Source: JBBITW01 sp037440525
GTDB taxonomy: Bacteria > Desulfobacterota > BSN033 > UBA1163
Direction: 5' to 3'
Assembly: GCA_037440525.1 (NCBI GenBank)
Contig: JBBITW010000099.1
Location: 1-13,088, forward strand
DNA length: 13,088 nt
In this document: positions 6,483 to 13,064 of the stretch, piece by piece
Numbering within the stretch: the first letter of the stretch is position 1
How the letters are laid out: each line of letters begins with the position of its first letter
Program-made: the position numbers and the translations under genes
Notes under the pieces: generated by a model
Database searches by the model: none
Told to the model about the DNA's origin: nothing
The model's input: only the letters and a program-made list of their open reading frames with translations

Positions 6483-7739
6483 ATGATTGACTATAGAAAG
6501 TGGTTTTCAAGTTCAAGACACTCCCTATGGAGATCGGTCGGTCTATTCTTCATTCTAATGGGGCCGGGTATTATTACCTCCAATGTCGATAATGATGCAG
6601 GCGGTATAACCACATATTCCTTAGCAGGTGCAGAATTTGGACTTAAGCTCATCTGGTCCCTCGTTCCAATCATGATTGCACTCATCGTAATCCAGGAGAT
6701 GTGTGCTCGAATGGGGGTTGTCACGGGAAAGGGACTTTCTGATCTGATCCGTGAAAAATTTGGAGCAAAGATTACCTTCTACCTGATGATAGGTATGTTT
6801 TTAACAAATATGGGCAATGCCATCTCCAACTTTTCAGGAGTGGCAGCAGGAATGGAAATCTTTGGAGTAAACAAGCTCATATCCGTGCCTGCGAGTGCAT
6901 TTCTGGTCTGGTGGATGGTAGTTAAAGGGACGTATAAGTCTGTAGAGAAGGCATTTCTCGTCGCATGTGTATTTTATGTCTCTTATATTATCACAGGGAT
7001 CATTGTAAAGCCTGACTGGAATTATGTAATAGAACAATTCATCCATCCAAAGTTTGATTTTCAAACCTCCGAGATAACAATGCTAATCGGTTTGATTGGG
7101 ACGACGATTGCCCCCTGGATGCAATTCTATCTCCAAGCCTCGATAGTGGAGAAGGGAATCAAATTGGAAGAATATAGATTTGCCCGATTCGATGTTATCA
7201 TTGGATCTATCACTGTCCACATAGTGGCCTTCTTTATCATCCTCGTCTGCGCGGAGACACTTTTTAAACATGGTCTGCATATCGAAACAGCCAAAGATGC
7301 TGCACTATCTCTTGCACCCCTTGCAGGTAAATATTGCACCTATCTTTTTGCCTTTGGCCTCGTCAATGCCTCCCTCTTTGCAGCCTCAATCCTTCCCCTC
7401 TCAACCACCTACCTCATCTGTGAGGGATTGGGTTGGGAGGTAGGGATAGATAAGAAATTTGTTGAGGCCCCTCAATTCTATGGAATATATTCTTTGATCA
7501 TATTCCTTGGAGCAGGAATTGTTCTTTATCCAAACTTTCCCCTTATCCCGATAATGTATTTCTCTCAAGTTATTAACGGTATGGTCTTACCCTTTGTTCT
7601 CATATTCATGCTCTTATTGATCAACGACAAGAAATTGATGCTAAATTATACAAACGGACCAATCTTTAACACAATTGCATGGATCACATCTCTGGGAATC
7701 ATCGGCTTTACAATTCTTCTTCTTGTTCAAGCAATCTGA
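6483..7739 (+). CDS. Nramp-family divalent metal transporter with non-canonical metal site
   Basis: A 418-residue polytopic inner-membrane carrier with about 11 hydrophobic segments, the usual Nramp size. The first segment has the family pattern GPGIITSNVDNDAGGITTYS, where the canonical metal-binding DPGN is DAGG (residues 38-41). In the sixth segment the canonical MPH is APW (210-212, in TTIAPWMQFYLQ). Canonical Nramps use the Asp, Asn and Met of these motifs for Mn2+/Fe2+ selectivity. Loss of the Met and Asn is seen in divergent, Mg2+-transporting relatives (NRMT). A GGGATGG lies 7 nt before the ATG. Its upstream neighbour is a soluble MgtE N-domain/CBS protein, so Mg2+ uptake is my preferred reading, with Mn2+ as the alternative. 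Substrate is inference; family membership is firm. Confidence 0.9.
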   Translation: MIDYRKWFSSSRHSLWRSVGLFFILMGPGIITSNVDNDAGGITTYSLAGAEFGLKLIWSLVPIMIALIVIQEMCARMGVVTGKGLSDLIREKFGAKITFYLMIGMFLTNMGNAISNFSGVAAGMEIFGVNKLISVPASAFLVWWMVVKGTYKSVEKAFLVACVFYVSYIITGIIVKPDWNYVIEQFIHPKFDFQTSEITMLIGLIGTTIAPWMQFYLQASIVEKGIKLEEYRFARFDVIIGSITVHIVAFFIILVCAETLFKHGLHIETAKDAALSLAPLAGKYCTYLFAFGLVNASLFAASILPLSTTYLICEGLGWEVGIDKKFVEAPQFYGIYSLIIFLGAGIVLYPNFPLIPIMYFSQVINGMVLPFVLIFMLLLINDKKLMLNYTNGPIFNTIAWITSLGIIGFTILLLVQAI

Positions 7740-7756
7740 GTAATAGAATAATATGA

Positions 7757-7773
7757 GAGCTCTGAAAAAGTCC
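7757..7773 (+). repeat. 17-bp direct repeat, downstream copy
   Basis: An exact copy of 6442-6458, starting 18 bp after the Nramp stop codon. It is followed directly by the unit at 7769-7800 that recurs inverted at the right end of the window. Confidence 0.75.
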
Positions 7774-7800
7774 AAAAATTCGTTTTTAATACCTTTTCAA
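7769..7800 (+). repeat. 32-bp dispersed repeat, copy A
   Basis: This 32-bp stretch matches the reverse complement of 13033-13064 at 30 of 32 positions. Its core is a small A/T hairpin, AAAAA-TTCG-TTTTT. It joins the 17-bp repeat on its left, suggesting that both are parts of one larger dispersed element. Confidence 0.7.
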
Positions 7801-7817
7801 AGATCCCAATTTGAAAA
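7794..7817. promoter_or_regulatory. Inverted repeat upstream of panE, possible operator
   Basis: TTTTCAAA (7794-7801) and TTTGAAAA (7810-7817) are perfect 8-bp inverted repeats 8 bp apart, about 40 bp before the panE start. This size and spacing fit a dimeric repressor site, but the low-complexity AT sequence makes chance possible. No good promoter hexamers could be paired here. Confidence 0.3.
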
Positions 7818-7856
7818 CTTGATTTTTACTTTGACCTATGGTAGTTTTTCAAACAG

Positions 7857-8768
7857 ATGAAGACAGTTATCATAGGTTCAGGGGCAATGGGAAGTCTTTT
7901 TGGTGGACTTCTCGCACTCTGCGGAGAGGAAGTATGGCTTTTTGCGAGGCGGAGTGAATATGTACATGCCATTGAGAAGAATGGTCTCATTATTGAGGAG
8001 AAAGGAAGTGTTCGTAATATCAATATAAATATTACAACGGATGTAGCATCTATTGGATGGGCCGATTTAGTCATTTTATTCGTCAAAACCTATCAAACGG
8101 AAAAGGCAATTAAAGATTCCCTGCCCCTTCAAGGAGAGAAAACAATCTATCTCACGCTTCAAAATGGTCTCGGAAACGAAGAGATAATATCTAAATATAT
8201 AGATCAAAAAAATATCTTATTAGGAATTACAGGCCATGGAGCGACACTTATCAAACCAGGCCATATTCGACACGCAGGGTGGGGAAAGACCTTTATTGGA
8301 GAGCTTGATGGTAAGATTACCAGTCGGGCAAATCAAATTTCGAATATGTTTCGTAAGGCAGGTATTGAGACAGAGGTTTCCACCAATATTCATAACCTCA
8401 TCTGGGAGAAACTTCTGATAAACGTTGGGATAAATGCACTCACCGCCTTAACCGGATTAAAGAACGGACAGCTACTGGATCACCAGGAAACCCTCAGGTT
8501 GATGGAGGGCCTGGTTTCTGAGGCAGTTGAGGTGGCACGGGGAAAGGGAATCCTAATTGAAGGAAATATGATCGAAAAGGTAAAAGCAATTGCAGAAATT
8601 ACCCGAGAGAACCGCTCCTCCATGGGTCAGGACTTTGATTACAGAAGAAAAACAGAGATAGATGCGATAAATGGGGCAATTGTCAGGGAGGCTAAGAAAC
8701 TGGGGATTTCTGTCCCCTATAATGAGGTCATAACCGATCTGGTGAAGGTAATTGAGAAAGGTTTTTAA
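7857..8768 (+). CDS. panE: 2-dehydropantoate 2-reductase (ketopantoate reductase)
   Basis: Reduces ketopantoate to pantoate with NADPH, the second step to pantothenate. The 303 residues show an N-terminal Rossmann motif GSGAMGS (7-13), the catalytic lysine K185 in WEKLLINVGINALTALTG, and the C-terminal signature NRSSM (252-256) with TEID (E267), matching the Lys and Glu used by the E. coli enzyme. Arg31-Arg32 after the second strand fits NADPH preference. There is no clear Shine-Dalgarno sequence before the ATG; the preceding bases are AT-rich. It lies 33 bp before the preferred panB start on the same strand, so the two are probably co-transcribed. The ketopantoate reductase family has many members of unknown substrate, but the pan neighbours support the assignment. 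Confidence 0.93.
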   Translation: MKTVIIGSGAMGSLFGGLLALCGEEVWLFARRSEYVHAIEKNGLIIEEKGSVRNININITTDVASIGWADLVILFVKTYQTEKAIKDSLPLQGEKTIYLTLQNGLGNEEIISKYIDQKNILLGITGHGATLIKPGHIRHAGWGKTFIGELDGKITSRANQISNMFRKAGIETEVSTNIHNLIWEKLLINVGINALTALTGLKNGQLLDHQETLRLMEGLVSEAVEVARGKGILIEGNMIEKVKAIAEITRENRSSMGQDFDYRRKTEIDAINGAIVREAKKLGISVPYNEVITDLVKVIEKGF

Positions 8769-8801
8769 AAAGATATTTCCAATCACTAAATGGAGGATGA
8801 G

Positions 8802-9641
8802 ATGGATCGAAAAAAGCTCACACCTGTAGATATTCAGGCAATGAAGAGAGAGGGAAGAAAGATCACAATGCTTACAGCTTACGATTATCCTATGGCCCTG
8901 CTGGAGGATCGGGCAGGGATTGATATCATCCTCGTAGGAGACTCCTTAGGTATGACTGTCCTGGGTTATGAAAATACCCTTCCGGTGACGATGGAGGAGA
9001 TGATCCATCATACAAAGGCCGTCTCTCGTGGTGCGAGATACCCACTAATCATAGGTGATATGCCCTTTATGTCTTATCAAACATCTGAGCGGGATGCGAT
9101 TCTAAATGCAGGTCGATTTATGAAGGAGGGAGGAGCAGATGCAGTGAAACTTGAAGGCGGAGCAACGATGAAGGAGATTGTAAAGGCAATTGTCAGGGCA
9201 GGGATTCCAGTAATGGGTCATATAGGTCTAACACCTCAGACCTTTACAATGCTTGGAGGATTTAAAGTCCAGGGAAGGGATGCCCAAGCAGCCCAGAGGA
9301 TAATAGATGATGCCCTTCTGCTCGAAGACGCCGGTGCATTTTCAGTGCTTCTTGAGGCAATCCCTGCTCCGATTGCTAAGAGAATCACAGAACGTCTAAG
9401 AGTCCCAACAATTGGTATTGGTGCAGGACCTCACTGTGATGGACAGGTCCTGGTCATCCACGATATGCTTGGCCTCTTCGATCGATTTACACCGAAGTTT
9501 GCAAAGCGTTATGTCAACCTGAGCCCATTGATCATAAAGGCCTTTGAATCATACAGGGAAGAAGTGCAAAGGGGTGAATTCCCCACAGAGGAACATAGTT
9601 TTCATATCGATGAGGAGGAATTAAAAAAGATAAAAGGGTAA
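8802..9641 (+). CDS. panB: 3-methyl-2-oxobutanoate hydroxymethyltransferase (ketopantoate hydroxymethyltransferase)
   Basis: Transfers a hydroxymethyl group from methylenetetrahydrofolate to 2-oxoisovalerate, giving ketopantoate. I start it at the ATG at 8802 (279 residues), because GGAGG at 8792-8796 sits 5 nt upstream. The in-frame ATG at 8790 overlaps that site and has none of its own. From this start the metal ligands fall at D47 (VGDSLGM), D86 (IGDMPF) and E118 (KLEGG), and the catalytic Glu at E185 (LLEAIP). GGFKVQGRD (152-160) is also typical. All correspond to the E. coli residues with small offsets. Convergent with panD across only 45 bp. Confidence 0.97.
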   Translation: MDRKKLTPVDIQAMKREGRKITMLTAYDYPMALLEDRAGIDIILVGDSLGMTVLGYENTLPVTMEEMIHHTKAVSRGARYPLIIGDMPFMSYQTSERDAILNAGRFMKEGGADAVKLEGGATMKEIVKAIVRAGIPVMGHIGLTPQTFTMLGGFKVQGRDAQAAQRIIDDALLLEDAGAFSVLLEAIPAPIAKRITERLRVPTIGIGAGPHCDGQVLVIHDMLGLFDRFTPKFAKRYVNLSPLIIKAFESYREEVQRGEFPTEEHSFHIDEEELKKIKG

Positions 9642-9686
9642 ATCTAAAGATTCTCTTTTTTAAATTTCATTTGGGCTTGAGGAAGA

Positions 9687-10055
9687 TTACTCCTTCTTTG
9701 AAGGCTCTTTAATAATATTGTTATTCTCATCAACGAAGACTACCTTTGCCTTATAATCCTTTGTCTTCTTCTCTTCTAACAGAATATAACTCGCGATGAT
9801 GACAAGATCCCCTCTCTTTGCAAGATGGGCAGCAGCACCATTGACACATACTGTCCCACTCCCTTTCTCTCCCTTAATCACATAGGTATTGAATCTATTC
9901 CCGTTGGTAATGTTATAAACCTCAACCTTCTCATAAGGGAGAAGATTTGCAGCCTTCATCAGTGACTCATCTAAGGTAAGACTCCCCTGATAATGAAGGT
10001 TTGAATCGGTTACAGTAGCCCGATGAATCTTTGATTTCAACATGAACCTTTGCAT
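9687..10055 (-). CDS. panD: Aspartate 1-decarboxylase, pyruvoyl-dependent (pro-enzyme)
   Basis: Makes beta-alanine from aspartate. The 122-residue pro-enzyme self-cleaves at G24-S25 (YQGS), at the same residue numbers as in E. coli, and Ser25 becomes the pyruvoyl group. K9, R54 and Y58 of the active site are at their standard positions. AAAGGAG lies just upstream of this ATG on the minus strand, supporting it over a second Met at residue 5. It follows panC after 33 bp, so the two should be one transcript running toward panB. No maturation factor (PanM/PanZ) is needed outside enterobacteria, and none is seen. Confidence 0.97.
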   Translation of the reverse strand: MQRFMLKSKIHRATVTDSNLHYQGSLTLDESLMKAANLLPYEKVEVYNITNGNRFNTYVIKGEKGSGTVCVNGAAAHLAKRGDLVIIASYILLEEKKTKDYKAKVVFVDENNNIIKEPSKKE

Positions 10056-10088
10056 CAGGTTCTCCTTTCCATTTCATAAAAATAATAT

Positions 10089-10937
10089 TTAATTATATCT
10101 GAAAATTAGATTATCAATCAACCTTGTCCGCCCGACATAGGCAGCAATTGCAATCACCACATCCCCTTCAATCCTATTAACATCTTCGAGGGTATTGACA
10201 TCGCAAACCTGAGCATAATCAATCCTGATAAGAGGTTCGGAGAGAAGAATTTTATTTAACTCAGCGAGAATTGCCTCTGCTTCTCTTTCTCCCTTTTGAA
10301 GGAGCTCCTCAGCCCTTTTAAGTGAGCGGTAAATGGATAAAGCTGCCTTTCTCTCGTCAGGTTTGAGATATGTATTTCGGGAACTCATGGCCAGACCATC
10401 TGACTCTCTGACAATAGGCATACCCAAGACCTCAACGTCCATATGGAGATCTCTAACCATCTGCTTTATAGTAATAAGTTGTTGAAAATCCTTTTCTCCA
10501 AATATGGCAATATGGGGCATCACAATGTTGAATAGCATGTTGACAACTGTTGTAACACCCTGGAAATGGGTAGGTCTCGATTTTCCACAGAGTCCTTTTG
10601 TCAGCTTCTCAACATAAACAAAGGTCTGATGATTTGGTAAATACATCTCCTCAGTCTCCGGTGCAAAAAGGATATCTACCCCTACATCCTCTGCCATTCT
10701 TCTATCCCTCTCAAAATCTCTCGGATATCTTTCAAAATCCTCCCCTGGAGAAAACTGGGTTGGATTGACAAAAAGGCTCACCACGAGGATATCCCCTCTT
10801 CGCCTCCCCTCCCTCATTAAACTGAGATGCCCTTCATGGAAAAATCCCATTGTCGGAACAAGAACAATGGTCTTTTCCATTCTCCTTGCCCCTGAGGAAA
10901 TACTTTTCATCTCTTTAACAGTTTTAATAATCTCCAT
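10089..10937 (-). CDS. panC: Pantothenate synthetase (pantoate-beta-alanine ligase)
   Basis: Joins pantoate and beta-alanine with ATP in the last step of pantothenate synthesis. The 282-residue protein has the nucleotidyltransferase signature VPTMGFFHEGHLSLM with H34 and H37 (HxGH), the GEKDFQ motif (147-152) and the KMSKS-like segment MSSRN (184-188). Length and motif spacing are normal for the family. The Shine-Dalgarno sequence is weak (AAAG just before ATG). First gene of the minus-strand panC-panD pair, divergent from the cupin isomerase gene across about 130 bp. Confidence 0.97.
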   Translation of the reverse strand: MEIIKTVKEMKSISSGARRMEKTIVLVPTMGFFHEGHLSLMREGRRRGDILVVSLFVNPTQFSPGEDFERYPRDFERDRRMAEDVGVDILFAPETEEMYLPNHQTFVYVEKLTKGLCGKSRPTHFQGVTTVVNMLFNIVMPHIAIFGEKDFQQLITIKQMVRDLHMDVEVLGMPIVRESDGLAMSSRNTYLKPDERKAALSIYRSLKRAEELLQKGEREAEAILAELNKILLSEPLIRIDYAQVCDVNTLEDVNRIEGDVVIAIAAYVGRTRLIDNLIFRYN

Positions 10938-10950
10938 CTTTACTATAAAG

Positions 10951-10977
10951 ATTAAAAAAATCCACTCAAAGAGTCAA
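10951..10977 (-). promoter_or_regulatory. Possible panC-panD promoter
   Basis: On the minus strand, TTGACT (10977-10972) is followed after 15 bp by TTTAAT (10956-10951). The -35 is good, but the spacer is short and the -10 is weak, so this is only a candidate. Confidence 0.3.
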
Positions 10978-10990
10978 GAGGCCATATAGA

Positions 10991-11008
10991 GAGCTCTATG
11001 AAAAAGGT
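10991..11008 (+). repeat. Diverged copy of the GAGCTCT-GAAAAAG repeat
   Basis: GAGCTCTATGAAAAAGGT resembles the 17-bp repeat at 6442 and 7757, with an inserted AT and a changed end. It lies in the divergent panC/isomerase gap. Its left part forms ATAGAG-AG-CTCTAT (10986-10999), an inverted repeat. Confidence 0.45.
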
Positions 11009-11019
11009 AAAAATTTCAT

Positions 11020-11048
11020 TTGCCTTAATTTTTGATTCTCGTTAAAAT
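11020..11048 (+). promoter_or_regulatory. Possible promoter of the cupin isomerase gene
   Basis: TTGCCT (11020-11025), a 17-bp spacer and TAAAAT (11043-11048, five of six matches to the -10). The predicted start site would leave a leader of only about 15 nt, just enough for the AGGAGGAG site at 11057-11064. Confidence 0.4.
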
Positions 11049-11070
11049 AGTAATTTAGGAGGAGATGGTA

Positions 11071-11640
11071 ATGAAACCCTTTTCAATGGAGATCAATTTT
11101 AGAACAGGTGAGCTTATTCCTAATGACCGAACAAATATCAGAAAGCTAAGCGACATGAAGGGTATGTTTTTTGACTCTGAAGCTGAAAAAAGAATCCTCG
11201 AAAAAGAGGATCCGATTATCTACTCCTTCAGCGAAAGGATTTTACCTGAAGAGAATGGTCATCTTCAGTTGGCTACCACAACGATCCATCCAGGAAAGAT
11301 TGGAAAAGAATATTTTATGACAAAAGGTCACTATCACAGAAGGCTTGATACATCAGAGGTTTATTTGGGACTCGAGGGAGAAGGATATCTCCTTGCCCAG
11401 ACTGAGGAAGGGGATTTCGAATCCATCCCTGTTAAACCCGGGGTTGTGGCCTACATCCCACCCTTCTGGGGACACCGCATGGTAAATACTGGGAGAGGAC
11501 CTTTCATATTCTTTGCAATCTACCCGGGTGATGCAGGCCATAATTATGGTGACATAGAGAAGAGCGGCTTCGTTAGACTCTTGGTCGAAGAAGATGGTAA
11601 ACCCCATATCATAGATAATCCCAAATGGAAGAAGAGATGA
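11071..11640 (+). CDS. Cupin-type glucose-6-phosphate isomerase (archaeal-type cPGI)
   Basis: Interconverts glucose-6-phosphate and fructose-6-phosphate in the cytoplasm, using a metal-binding cupin fold unrelated to the usual bacterial PGI. With the ATG at 11071 (AGGAGGAG at 11057-11064, 8-nt spacing after GGAGG) the protein is 189 residues, the same length as the Pyrococcus furiosus enzyme. The metal ligands H87 and H89 (KGHYH), E96 and H135 lie one residue from the P. furiosus positions 88, 90, 97 and 136. RKLSDMKGMF, YPGDAGHNYG and the DNPKWKK end are also family hallmarks. An earlier ATG at 11065 overlaps the ribosome-binding site and is less likely. Family members are mainly euryarchaeal with scattered bacterial copies, so transfer is possible. 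Its stop overlaps the next gene. Confidence 0.93.
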   Translation: MKPFSMEINFRTGELIPNDRTNIRKLSDMKGMFFDSEAEKRILEKEDPIIYSFSERILPEENGHLQLATTTIHPGKIGKEYFMTKGHYHRRLDTSEVYLGLEGEGYLLAQTEEGDFESIPVKPGVVAYIPPFWGHRMVNTGRGPFIFFAIYPGDAGHNYGDIEKSGFVRLLVEEDGKPHIIDNPKWKKR

Positions 11641-12254
11641 AGTTAGATTCGGAAAAGATTTTAAATGAATTAAAATACTATCGTGAAAAAAGGGAAATAA
11701 TTGACCAGGCCCACACAGCCCTCATTGTCATTGACATGCAGAAATTTTTCCTGAGGATCGTAAAACCTGTTATAGACAATATCCTCAAAGTAATCGAATA
11801 TTGTCGGTCTGCAAATATCCCCATCATCTTCACTCAGCACGGCCATACTGAGAGACCATCAGATGGTGGAATGCTCGTCAAGTGGTGGGGAGAGAAGATT
11901 GTTCAAGGAACAGAGGATTGGGAATTTCTTCCCGAGATTCAGATTGAGCAAAATGACACAATTCTTCCAAAAAAACGTTATAGTGCCTTCTTTGAAACCG
12001 ATCTCGATAGGATCCTTCGTTCCAGAGGGATTAAGGATTTAGTAATCACAGGGGTAATGACGAACCTCTGTTGTGAGACCACTGCGCGAGATGCCTTTAT
12101 GAGAGATTATCGTGTCTTTTTTTTAGTCGATGGCACGGCCACGGGTAGAATTGAACTCCACATCGCCACGCTAAAAAACCTTGGCTTTGGCTTTGCCTAC
12201 CTCATAACCTGTGAAGAATTTATAGGAATGATAAAAACTCCTTTAAAAATGTAA
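11637..12254 (+). CDS. Isochorismatase-family cysteine hydrolase
   Basis: A cytoplasmic hydrolase of the isochorismatase/nicotinamidase superfamily. The catalytic triad is visible: D33 in LIVIDMQ, K112 in KKRYSAFFETDLDRIL, and C145 in TGVMTNLCCETTARDAF. I start it at the ATG at 11637, which overlaps the isomerase stop as ATGA (205 residues). An in-frame ATG at 11625 would add four residues. The TNLCCETTARDA form is that of hydrolytic members with a nucleophilic Cys, unlike the Cys-less phenazine enzymes. The substrate is unknown: candidates are isochorismate, nicotinamide, N-carbamoyl amides or ureidoacrylate-like amides. No siderophore, NAD-salvage or pyrimidine-degradation genes are nearby. 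Coupling to the isomerase implies co-expression but no obvious shared pathway. Confidence 0.9.
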   Translation: MKLDSEKILNELKYYREKREIIDQAHTALIVIDMQKFFLRIVKPVIDNILKVIEYCRSANIPIIFTQHGHTERPSDGGMLVKWWGEKIVQGTEDWEFLPEIQIEQNDTILPKKRYSAFFETDLDRILRSRGIKDLVITGVMTNLCCETTARDAFMRDYRVFFLVDGTATGRIELHIATLKNLGFGFAYLITCEEFIGMIKTPLKM

Positions 12255-12312
12255 TTGAGCCACATATTTTTCAATTAATAAATGAACCTTCTTATTTATA
12301 ACCAATCTTATT

Positions 12313-12954
12313 TTACATATTAGATAAGAGGTATGCTAAATTATCAAGGATCGTTGTGAAAAAGACATTCTTTATCACATATCCTTCAGGGACTGTAATC
12401 TGGGCAGGGGCAAAATTTAGAATCCCCCTTATCCCTGCCTCCACTAAGAGATTGGCAACATTCTGGGCCTCTGATGGAGGGGTGGTGATCAGTCCGATTT
12501 CGATATTTCTTTCCTTTGCAACATCTTTGATTCTGTTGATATGAAGTATCTCAACAGGTTTCCCCAATTTTTCTGATACCCTTCCTATAACCTTTGGCGG
12601 GTCGATATCGAATGCAGCGACAATCTTATAATTCTGTTTTAAAAAATCTTTATAGGAAAGAAGTGCAGAACCCAGATTTCCAATACCTATGACTGCCATT
12701 CTCCACTCTCTATTCAATCCCAATATATGTTTAATATCATTAAGCAAATCCTTTACGTAATAACCAACGCCCCGAATTCCAAACTCTCCAAAATATGCAA
12801 GGTCCTTCCTCACCTGGGCTGCATTGACCATGCATCTCGTGGCAAGTTGCGCAGATGAAACAACCTTCTCACCACTCTGATCCATCTCCTCTAAACATCT
12901 CGAATATCGAGATAACCTTCTAATCGTGGCCTCAGGGATCTTGTTAAATTTCAA
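12313..12954 (-). CDS. rex: Redox-sensing transcriptional repressor Rex
   Basis: A dimeric repressor that leaves DNA when NADH binds, so fermentative or respiratory genes are expressed at a high NADH/NAD+ ratio. I choose a TTG start at 12954, giving 213 residues beginning MKFNKIPEAT, because AAAGGAG (12969-12963) stands 8 nt upstream. The longer frame from the GTG at 12972 has no ribosome-binding site and would place the site inside the gene. The winged helix covers about 1-78 with the hallmark QVRKDLAYFGEFGIRGVGY (47-65). The Rossmann motif is GIGNLG (90-95), with D116 in AAFDIDP at the end of the second strand. The C-terminal domain-swap helix (about 201-213) is present. A Rex operator overlaps its own leader. 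Confidence 0.94.
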   Translation of the reverse strand: MKFNKIPEATIRRLSRYSRCLEEMDQSGEKVVSSAQLATRCMVNAAQVRKDLAYFGEFGIRGVGYYVKDLLNDIKHILGLNREWRMAVIGIGNLGSALLSYKDFLKQNYKIVAAFDIDPPKVIGRVSEKLGKPVEILHINRIKDVAKERNIEIGLITTPPSEAQNVANLLVEAGIRGILNFAPAQITVPEGYVIKNVFFTTILDNLAYLLSNM

Positions 12955-12956
12955 TT

Positions 12957-12974
12957 TTGTGACTCCTTTCACAA
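12957..12974. promoter_or_regulatory. Rex operator (autoregulatory)
   Basis: TTGTGACTCCTTTCACAA is a perfect TTGTGA-N6-TCACAA inverted repeat, the consensus Rex-binding form. It lies just downstream of the predicted rex start site, and its central bases encode the rex Shine-Dalgarno sequence. Rex bound here would block its own transcription. Confidence 0.85.
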
Positions 12975-12985
12975 TTTTTAAGAAA

Positions 12986-13014
12986 AAAATAAAAAACTCT
13001 TAATATTTTGTCAA
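12986..13014 (-). promoter_or_regulatory. Promoter of rex
   Basis: On the minus strand, a perfect TTGACA (13014-13009) is followed after 17 bp by TATTTT (12991-12986), four of six -10 matches. The predicted start site falls about 6 bp before the Rex operator. Confidence 0.6.
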
Positions 13015-13032
13015 GTATTCCTGTAAAGATAT

Positions 13033-13064
13033 TTGAAAAAGTATTAAAAACGATTTTTTGGACT
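13033..13064 (-). repeat. 32-bp dispersed repeat, copy B (inverted)
   Basis: The reverse complement matches 7769-7800 at 30 of 32 positions. It lies upstream of the rex promoter. Beyond it, to the window end, the sequence is G-rich with no feature I can name. Confidence 0.7.

Noticed and set aside
9645..9661. AAAGA-TTC-TCTTTTT as a terminator for panB
   Set aside because: Only five A/T-dominated pairs with a 3-nt loop; too weak to call.
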